Positions 1-4,520 of a DNA stretch of 13,057 bases are shown piece by piece. The stretch is from Phycisphaerae bacterium. Lineage in GTDB: Bacteria; Planctomycetota; Phycisphaerae; Sedimentisphaerales; Anaerohalosphaeraceae. Every line of letters starts with the position of its first letter. Positions within the stretch are counted from its first letter, which is position 1. Both the position numbers and the translations under genes were made by a program. The notes beneath the pieces are model-generated. The model was given only the letters and a program-made list of their open reading frames with translations, was not told the DNA's origin and ran no database searches. The DNA is taken from positions 1 through 13,057 of the forward strand of contig JAIPFN010000159.1 of assembly GCA_021736615.1 (NCBI GenBank). The letters are read 5' to 3'.

Positions 1-110
1 CAGCTGAGTTCGCAAAGCTGTGCATCGAGGCAGATTGCCGTAGAACACGGCAAAAACAGTTGGATACGAGTATTAAATATGGAGTCGAAAAGAAGGAAAT
101 ACTCTCATAA
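1..110 (+). CDS. IS3-family transposase (OrfB), C-terminal end only
   Basis: An open frame enters from the left edge (codons in phase with position 3) and ends at TAA 108-110. It begins with Ala-Glu-Phe-Ala-Lys-Leu-Cys, which matches the tail of IS3-family OrfB integrases, where a Pro-Ala-Glu-Phe segment follows the catalytic DDE core and the stop lies just before the terminal inverted repeat. Here the stop lies only 4 to 29 bases from an IS-like right terminus (114-139), which supports the call. The catalytic domain is outside the window, so activity cannot be judged. The assignment rests on a short tail plus the adjacent terminus; the remaining residues are not diagnostic. Confidence 0.6.
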   Translation, partial: AEFAKLCIEADCRRTRQKQLDTSIKYGVEKKEILS

Positions 111-113
111 GAA

Positions 114-139
114 CTGGACTAAAAAAATGGGGCAGATCA
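114..139. mobile_element. right terminal inverted repeat of an IS3-family element
   Basis: Read on the minus strand from 139 leftwards, the sequence starts TGATCTGCCCCATTTTTTTA and continues into GTCCAG, which is the form of many IS3-family termini (TGA, then CTGCCCC, then a T-rich block, then a GGAC/GTCC segment). It lies directly after the stop of a transposase-like tail on the plus strand. The element therefore lies to the left of 139 and extends beyond the window. Homology of the interrupted gene continues exactly up to 140, so the insertion boundary is 139|140 and bases 140 onward (GTA or GTAT) should form the target duplication. The matching left repeat cannot be seen here. Confidence 0.62.
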
Positions 140-484
140 GTATCTAAATCTTGGCACCCAATACTGCATAATATATTCTAGAAAATCAGCGACAAGTATT
201 TCGGCGAAGTCTCCAGATCGAATTCGAGGTCCAAAGCCTTTAGAAGAATCAGGAAAAACCATATTGGTTAGATAGTCCGATCTACTCAAGCCAGTTCCAT
301 CACGCAAATCATCAATTTCATCATCAGAGCAATAATGATTTCGGAAATGCTTAGCCCAATCTCTTAAAATATCATCATCTTTTTGATAGCAAAACTCCCA
401 GACCTCAACGGTCTTACCGTCAGATGTAGTCAATCTTTCGCCAGAGTCTTTAAACCATTTAGTATGTTTTGATATCCTTGGCAA
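137..484 (-). pseudogene. HamA/DUF1837-like defence nuclease, N-terminal part, truncated by IS insertion
   Basis: 115 residues starting at TTG 484-482; the start is chosen because AGGAG lies at 497-493 with an 8-base spacer. The final motif, Ser-Gly-Asp-Phe-Ala-Glu-Ile-Leu-Val-Ala-Asp near residues 90-100, resembles the Gly-Asp-x-Gly-Glu helix at the beginning of the HamA C-terminal (DUF1837) PD-(D/E)xK nuclease domain, the effector of Hachiman anti-phage systems. The frame runs uninterrupted to codon TAC at 142-140, and the stop TGA (139-137) is the terminus of the IS3-like element, so the rest of the nuclease, including the expected catalytic Asp and ExK, has been separated from it. No HamB helicase is visible, though it could lie beyond the left edge. 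The reading frame is convincing; the family name is from memory of the motif pattern and is tentative. Confidence 0.5.
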
Positions 485-512
485 AACAATCTCTCCTTTT
501 CATATTAAAAGC

Positions 513-704
513 CTACCCCAACAATCTCTTGAAATCCTCAACACGATTCCCAAACTCCACACTGTCAGTCATTGCTTAGGGAACTAAAGCGGCATAATGC
601 CTCCTGCAAATCTCCGGTGAATTTCCCATAAGTGTACTTATCTTATACAATGATTCGCCTTTCATTGCAAGCATAGAACCAAAAATATGCCTGAAATCCC
701 AACC
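513..704 (-). pseudogene. tyrosine recombinase/integrase, C-terminal remnant
   Basis: On the minus strand, codons from about 701 encode the end of a phage-type integrase: Arg-His-Ile-Phe-Gly-Ser (box II Arg and the following His), then Leu-Tyr-Lys-Ile-Ser-Thr-Leu-Met-Gly-Asn-Ser (the position that is usually His or Trp is Asn), then Arg-Arg-His-Tyr with the nucleophilic Tyr near 594-596. The frame meets TAA at 578-576 after Leu-Val-Pro; continuing past it in the same phase gives 20 further integrase-like residues (Ser-Val-Glu-Phe-Gly near the start) until TAG at 515-513, so a Glu or Gln codon has probably mutated to stop. Nothing upstream of 704 looks like integrase, so the N-terminal and central parts are missing. 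It is a dead fragment, 28 bases upstream of the HamA-like gene. Confidence 0.72.
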
Positions 705-820
705 CCACCAATAAACATCTTTTCTCCCGAAACAATAAATTCCAAATTTTCCAACTATGCGATAAACAAATGCAACCCACAAAAGTAGCAAGCAGCATCC
801 CAAAAAAACAAAAAACAAAA

Positions 821-850
821 TCCGCGTTAATCTGCGAAATCTGTGGCTAA
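821..850. repeat. dispersed 30-bp repeat, copy A
   Basis: This stretch (starting TCCGCGTTAATC and ending CTGTGGCTAA) is repeated at 1350-1379 in the same orientation with 29 of 30 identical bases. Related but more diverged copies are at 4380-4410 (opposite orientation) and, weakly, at 3901-3930. It is a tandem-like arrangement of GATTAACxCxGATT-type units, a class of short intergenic repeat seen in many environmental bacterial genomes. Copies A and B bracket the broken GxxExxY gene. Confidence 0.8.
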
Positions 851-856
851 ATAAAA

Positions 857-1236
857 TCAAAGCAAGCTGGAACTAACCATACGTTTAACCTCAACAGAAC
901 TCCCAAAGTTAATAATCAAACCAACCTTATACGACGAGGCCTTAAGATAATTCAAAAGTTGAGCTTCAAATATTTTCTGATATAGATCAGTAGCCTTAAC
1001 TTCTACGATCACTTTATCATCAACAACAATATCAGCATAAAATTCTCCGACAACCACTCCTTCGTATCGTACCAACAGTTTTTCTCTGTAACAACGTCCT
1101 TACCAACTCTTGCAAGTTCGACAGCCAACGCCTTATGATATACCTTTTCGAGAAATCCATAACCTAAAGCATTATGCACCACATGAGCGGCATGAATAAT
1201 CTCCCCGGTCAATTCCTTATATTGATATACACTCAC
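857..1236 (-). pseudogene. GxxExxY-family protein, split by a one-base frameshift
   Basis: Two overlapping minus-strand frames together encode one GxxExxY protein of about 125 residues, a normal length for the family. The first frame, from GTG 1236-1234 with GGAG at 1248-1245 and an 8-base spacer, contains Leu-Thr-Gly-Glu-Ile-Ile then Gly27-Phe-Leu-Glu30-Lys-Val-Tyr33, the signature motif. After Val-Val-Thr-Glu-Lys the homology jumps to the second frame (Leu-Leu-Val-Arg-Tyr-Glu-Gly-Val-Val-Val-Gly-Glu-Phe-Tyr-Ala-Asp, then Val-Ile-Val-Glu-Val-Lys-Ala), which ends with TGA at 859-857. The last piece carries the Asp and Glu-x-Lys of a PD-(D/E)xK-like fold. The jump falls in a run of five T (1079-1083, plus strand); one extra base restores the frame. 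The family's function is not established; it may be a nuclease-like accessory protein. A sequencing indel is possible. Confidence 0.8.
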
Positions 1237-1349
1237 AAAGAAAACTCCACACATAACAAAAACAGATACACCTAAATCATTATACAGGAAATACAGAATA
1301 ATCAAAGAAAATTTAAGTATATCCCAAAAAGAATTTATCCATTATTAAA

Positions 1350-1379
1350 TCTGCGTTAATCTGCGAAATCTGTGGCTAA
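1350..1379. repeat. dispersed 30-bp repeat, copy B
   Basis: Second copy of the repeat at 821-850 (one mismatch, same orientation), 529 bases away start to start. The surrounding 1237-1599 stretch has no gene: it is AT-rich with runs of A and no convincing coding frame. Besides this repeat it holds only the hairpin after the parB stop. Confidence 0.8.
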
Positions 1380-1579
1380 ATTAATACTCACAATGCCAAT
1401 GAAGATATTGCCTGTTTGTTGAATTCAGTTTCCACAATTTTCAGGCGAAAAAAAGTAACAAAAAGCGCGCAAAAGTGATGCATTTATGATCAAAAACGTG
1501 AAAAAATAAAAAAATATGCAGCTTTTTGACTCGAATTTCGGGCCAAATCTGCCAAAAACCATAGGTGGGAAATGTCGAC

Positions 1580-1599
1580 AATGTCCACTATAGGACATT
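1580..1599 (-). terminator. hairpin immediately downstream of parB, possible weak terminator
   Basis: AATGTCC (1580-1586) pairs with GGACATT (1593-1599) around the loop ACTATA. It begins one base after the parB stop codon. On the minus strand the hairpin is not followed by a clean T run, so intrinsic termination is uncertain; it may only protect the transcript end. Confidence 0.35.
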
Positions 1600-2580
1600 T
1601 TACATGCTGTCGGACCCGGTAATTCCTATCATTTCTGTGATCTTATCAAACTCGTCAAGCGAGTAAAAATCTATAATTATGCGCCCTCTGTCCCCTCTTT
1701 TACGGGCTTCGATTTGGACTTTCGTCCCCAATGATTCACGCAACCGGTTCTCTAAGTCTAGTATGTGCGAGGGTTTAACCTTCGGCTGAGGTTTCTCCGC
1801 ATCCCCCTGTATCATCTGCCGCACAAGCCGTTCAACCTCCCGAACACTCAACCGCCCCGCCAGCGCCCGGTTAGCCAATTTCCGCCGCATCTCATCAGTA
1901 GGCAGCGCCAATATCGCCCGCGCGTGCCCCATACTAAGTTGGCCCCCTACCAGCATGTTTTTTATTTCACGCGGTAAGTCCAGCAGCCGCAGGTAGTTAG
2001 CTACTACTGAGCGGCTTTCGCCTAGGCGCTGGGCTGCTTCAATTTGCGTTATATTAAAAGTCGCTATGTAATGTTGGTATGCTTTGGCTCGTTCTATTGC
2101 GTTGAGGTCGCTGCGGTGTATGTTTTCGACCAGGGCCAGTTCTAGCATCTGTTCGTCGGTGGCGGTTCTGACCAGTGCGGGTATCTCGCTTAGGCCTGCT
2201 TTAACTGACGCTCGATAACGTCGCTCGCCGGCTATTATTTCATAGCCTCCCATGCTTTTTCTGACCAGGATCGGCTGAATGACTCCGTTTGCTTTGATGG
2301 ATTCTGTAAGCTCTTCGAGGGCTTCCTCGTTCCATTCTGTACGGGGCTGATATGGGTTTGCGACGATTTGGTCTACTAAAATGCTCTCAATGGCGTTTTT
2401 TACCGCCTTATCTACTGGCAAATCTACTACCTTAGGAGTTACTGCAACTGGCTCGATTGGCTTTTCAATCGCCTTTATTGACTGATTTACGGGTACTTCC
2501 TGCTCATATTCGGCTGTTATTGGGCCTAAAAGTGCTTCGAGTCCCATTCCCAGGTGTGGTTTTTTTTCTTTCTTAGCCAT
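1600..2580 (-). CDS. parB: ParB chromosome-partitioning protein
   Basis: 326 residues from ATG 2580-2578; this start has AGGAG six bases upstream and gives the standard ParB N-terminus, whereas a start further upstream at 2646 adds 22 unrelated residues. The product is the CTP-dependent DNA clamp that loads at parS, spreads, and recruits ParA and condensin for origin segregation. Seen in order: a basic N-terminus with Leu10-Gly-Met-Gly-Leu (the ParA-contact motif), a variable linker to about 65, Asn-Pro-Tyr-Gln-Pro-Arg (75-80), the CTP-binding Gly-Glu-Arg-Arg-Tyr-Arg-Ala (118-124), Glu-Asn-Ile-His-Arg-Ser-Asp-Leu (152-159), a helix-turn-helix at about 176-198, and a C-terminal dimerisation region (about 272-318). 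All signature boxes are present. Two perfect parS sites lie upstream. No parA is found on either side, which is unusual because parA normally precedes parB. Confidence 0.96.
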   Translation of the reverse strand: MAKKEKKPHLGMGLEALLGPITAEYEQEVPVNQSIKAIEKPIEPVAVTPKVVDLPVDKAVKNAIESILVDQIVANPYQPRTEWNEEALEELTESIKANGVIQPILVRKSMGGYEIIAGERRYRASVKAGLSEIPALVRTATDEQMLELALVENIHRSDLNAIERAKAYQHYIATFNITQIEAAQRLGESRSVVANYLRLLDLPREIKNMLVGGQLSMGHARAILALPTDEMRRKLANRALAGRLSVREVERLVRQMIQGDAEKPQPKVKPSHILDLENRLRESLGTKVQIEARKRGDRGRIIIDFYSLDEFDKITEMIGITGSDSM

Positions 2581-2693
2581 ATTCAACTCCTGCATGTGGT
2601 TAAAATTGCGTTGTACCGCCCTGCCGTACGCTGAACAAAATACCACAATAAATTCTGAATTTCCACTATAAATCGGCAGTTTTTTTTAAAAAA

Positions 2694-2709
2694 TGTTTCA
2701 CGTGGAACA
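2694..2709. promoter_or_regulatory. parS centromere site 1
   Basis: TGTTTCACGTGGAACA is a perfect 16-bp parS site (reverse complement TGTTCCACGTGAAACA, the classic Bacillus subtilis form). It is 114 bases upstream of the parB start, so ParB bound here could also affect parB transcription. Confidence 0.95.
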
Positions 2710-2840
2710 TTTCTTTTGGCGGGAGACGGAGTGTGCTGCAAAACCAGTGCCTATAAACAATAGAACATATAGTATTACGAGATACCCATTAATATTTGTT
2801 TTTCTACTCATATTACTTCTATAATTTGATAAAACAAGTG

Positions 2841-2856
2841 TGTTTCACGTGGAACA
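2841..2856. promoter_or_regulatory. parS centromere site 2
   Basis: A second perfect copy of TGTTTCACGTGGAACA, same orientation, 147 bases from site 1. Two identical sites next to parB mark this as a ParB loading zone. The 2857-3394 stretch that follows has no convincing gene; it holds a T-rich low-complexity tract (about 2885-2990), two dispersed palindromes (3068-3092, 3126-3146) and the short leader of the sigma factor gene. Confidence 0.95.
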
Positions 2857-3067
2857 GGGGTAAAACGTATTGGTTTTAACGTATTTTTGTTGCTTTTTCA
2901 TGTTTTTCTGTGTTTTTCTTATCGTCTAATTTGTTTTTGTTTGCTATTTATCTTATTTGCTCGTTGGTTGTTTGTTGGAATAGTACTAGCAACAGGTTTT
3001 CCTAATAATTCACTAGCAATTTGGTATGTCAGTAATACAACAGTGAGTCAGCAGTGTCAATTAATAT

Positions 3068-3092
3068 GGATTCCCGCCTTCGCGGGAATGAC
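3068..3092. repeat. dispersed palindromic repeat (ATTCCCGC-CTTC-GCGGGAAT)
   Basis: A perfect 8-bp stem, 3070-3077 with 3082-3089, closed by a CTTC loop and flanked by GG and GAC. This exact type of intergenic hairpin is widely scattered in many bacterial genomes. A small apparent plus-strand reading frame across it (2887-3114) is caused by the repeat and T-rich DNA and is not a gene. Confidence 0.75.
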
Positions 3093-3125
3093 ATTGACGC
3101 CGTCTGTTGCTTAAATATGTAATAG

Positions 3126-3146
3126 ATGTCGGCAAGATGCCGACAT
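3126..3146. repeat. dispersed palindromic repeat (ATGTCGGCA-AGA-TGCCGACAT)
   Basis: A perfect 9-bp stem with a three-base AGA loop, 33 bases after the previous palindrome and of a different family. Such GTCGGCA...TGCCGAC hairpins recur in intergenic DNA of many bacteria. There is no T run, so it is not a typical terminator. Confidence 0.7.
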
Positions 3147-3394
3147 TACGTACCCCCCTGCCAATGGACTGCTTGATCTTCTTGTTTTGATCAGGAGAAG
3201 AATATTTTGGTTAATTTTATGGATTTCATTCCACATTATGCCGGTATTGCGGTTATTGTTATTGTGTGAGCTAATGCGTGCGACGAACGGCGGGCAGCGG
3301 TGTATTGCAGTACTGAAAAAGCGGTGCTTTATGTGTTTTCGGTATATTTAATGGAACGCTAGCATTACTGGACATTGATCAATTTCAGGTGGTT

Positions 3395-3901
3395 ATGAGC
3401 GCTTTTGAGCGAAAACAGCAGTTTAACATACTAATAAACCGGTATTCTTCCTTTCTTGAAGGGGTTTTGTGGAAGCTGACCGGTGATCGGGAGCTTTTCG
3501 CAGATGCGATGCAGAACGCCCTGCTGGCTATCTGGCGTAATGTAGAGACGATTTCGAAGAGTGGCAACAACAGGTATATTTACAGGGTTGCCCAGAGTGC
3601 GGCGAGTAAGGCGTGGAAGCATCGGCCCATAGCAACGGGTGAAACAGTACTGAAAACAGTAGTTTGCAGTGAAAATGACGGTGTTTTTATGGCGCAAAGT
3701 GACGAAATAGGCCGCCTTCGGAGTGAGATTACGGCACTTTCTGATAAGCAGGGCCAGGCGATTATGATGAGGTACTTTGAGCAGATGGACTATGTTGATA
3801 TTGCGGATGTTATGGGGTGTTCGGCAGCTACGGCTCGTTCGCATGTTTCTAAGGGGCTGACTTTGCTTCGGAAACGGTTTGCTGCTGGTCAAAAAAATTG
3901 A
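3395..3901 (+). CDS. RNA polymerase sigma factor, sigma-70 family, ECF-like
   Basis: 168 residues, the usual ECF length. A sigma-2 region occupies about 10-78 (Phe36-Ala-Asp-Ala-Met-Gln-Asn-Ala-Leu-Leu-Ala-Ile-Trp-Arg corresponds to the core-binding 2.1-2.2 helices) and a sigma-4 region about 108-162, with a helix-turn-helix at 133-155 (Tyr-Val-Asp-Ile-Ala-Asp-Val-Met-Gly-Cys-Ser-Ala-Ala-Thr-Ala-Arg-Ser-His-Val). There is no sigma-3 or sigma-1.1. ATG 3395 is preferred over GTG 3389 because AGGTGG (3387-3392) sits just before it. A 10-bp palindrome ATTGATCAAT (3374-3383) lies directly upstream. In related genomes such sigma genes are followed by a membrane protein that acts as regulator; here that gene starts at 4521, about 620 bases away, with repeats in between. 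Target promoters are unknown. Confidence 0.88.
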   Translation: MSAFERKQQFNILINRYSSFLEGVLWKLTGDRELFADAMQNALLAIWRNVETISKSGNNRYIYRVAQSAASKAWKHRPIATGETVLKTVVCSENDGVFMAQSDEIGRLRSEITALSDKQGQAIMMRYFEQMDYVDIADVMGCSAATARSHVSKGLTLLRKRFAAGQKN

Positions 3902-4233
3902 TCCGCCGATTACGCTGATTACACGGATTAAAAAACTAAAAAACTGAAAAACCAAAACTGAACCACTAATTTACACTAATAAAAGAATAAAAAAGGTAAA
4001 TGTTAGTGTTGCGGGAGTTTTAATGTAATTTGTTATTCGATAATGAATTGTGAAAGTACTTTTTAAAAAACGCGCATAAAATACTAGAAGTTGAAAGATT
4101 GTAGTACAGAGATAAAAAGATTATTTGACAGGGTTGGCAGAATAAAAGCAGGATTAGAAACTTTTCGAAAAGATATAAAGAATAAGCGATTGACTGAGAT
4201 AAATGGACGCAATTGTGCAGCACGGTTTATTTG

Positions 4234-4248
4234 TCCGCCTTCGGCGGA
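4234..4248. repeat. palindrome TCCGCC-TTC-GGCGGA
   Basis: A perfect 6-bp G/C-rich stem with a TTC loop. A near relative with loop AGA occurs at 12306-12320. It belongs to the short, GC-rich intergenic hairpins that litter this window. Confidence 0.65.
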
Positions 4249-4379
4249 TTTGTGACTATTCGTGGTTCACTTGGTGTGAACGGTTACCACGGATTTAAAC
4301 AATAGATTTATAGAATAGGTTTGGTGTTTTGTTTTGTGCTGCTTGCAACTATTTTTGGGTTTTGTTTGTTTTCTTTTTT

Positions 4380-4410
4380 TAGCCACAGATTAACACGGAT
4401 TGACACAGAT
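4380..4410. repeat. dispersed repeat, inverted copy related to 821-850
   Basis: Begins TAGCCACAGATTAACACGGA and continues with TTGACACAGAT; its reverse complement matches the common core of the copies at 821-850 and 1350-1379, with several differences. It lies between the sigma factor and its probable partner gene. Confidence 0.7.
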
Positions 4411-4520
4411 TTGGTTTTGTTTGTTTTGTTGGGTTTTGTTTACAACTTTTGCAAGGGTTGTCTTGTTTTGTTTTATCCCTGCGCTTGCGCTTCGGGCTTT
4501 TATATTTTGAGGTCTTTATT

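Larger units (their letters stand above)
3902..4520. other. 619-bp gene-free, repeat-rich spacer
   Basis: No supported gene. The stretch begins with a diverged member of the GATTAACACGGATT repeat class (3901-3930), continues through AT-rich DNA, has the TCCGCC-TTC-GGCGGA palindrome (4234-4248), another member of the dispersed repeat class (4380-4410), and a low-complexity TTTTG-rich tract (about 4320-4470). A plus-strand frame at 4088-4252 is open for about 54 codons and Lys/Arg-rich, but lacks a good start and any recognisable family. Confidence 0.6.

Noticed and set aside
705..860. Upstream extension of the integrase frame to an ATG at 860.
   Set aside because: The first 50 residues come from the 821-850 repeat and low-complexity DNA and do not resemble an integrase, so only the tail from about 704 is accepted.
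1336..1344. TTATCCATT as a possible DnaA box near the parS sites.
   Set aside because: It differs from TTATCCACA at two positions and stands alone; no cluster of boxes or dnaA gene is visible, so an origin cannot be claimed.
2887..3114. A 75-codon plus-strand open frame with a hydrophobic start.
   Set aside because: It consists of T-rich low-complexity DNA and the translation of a dispersed palindrome (Ile-Pro-Ala-Phe-Ala-Gly-Met-Thr), a known source of false genes; no ribosome binding site is seen.
3353..3357. GGAAC upstream of the sigma gene, as a possible ECF -35 box for autoregulation.
   Set aside because: No CGTC-like -10 element occurs at the expected 16-17 base spacing.
4088..4252. 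A Lys/Arg-rich plus-strand frame open for about 54 codons.
   Set aside because: It has no start with a ribosome binding site, resembles no family I know, and runs into the TCCGCC palindrome; the AT-rich context makes a chance frame plausible.
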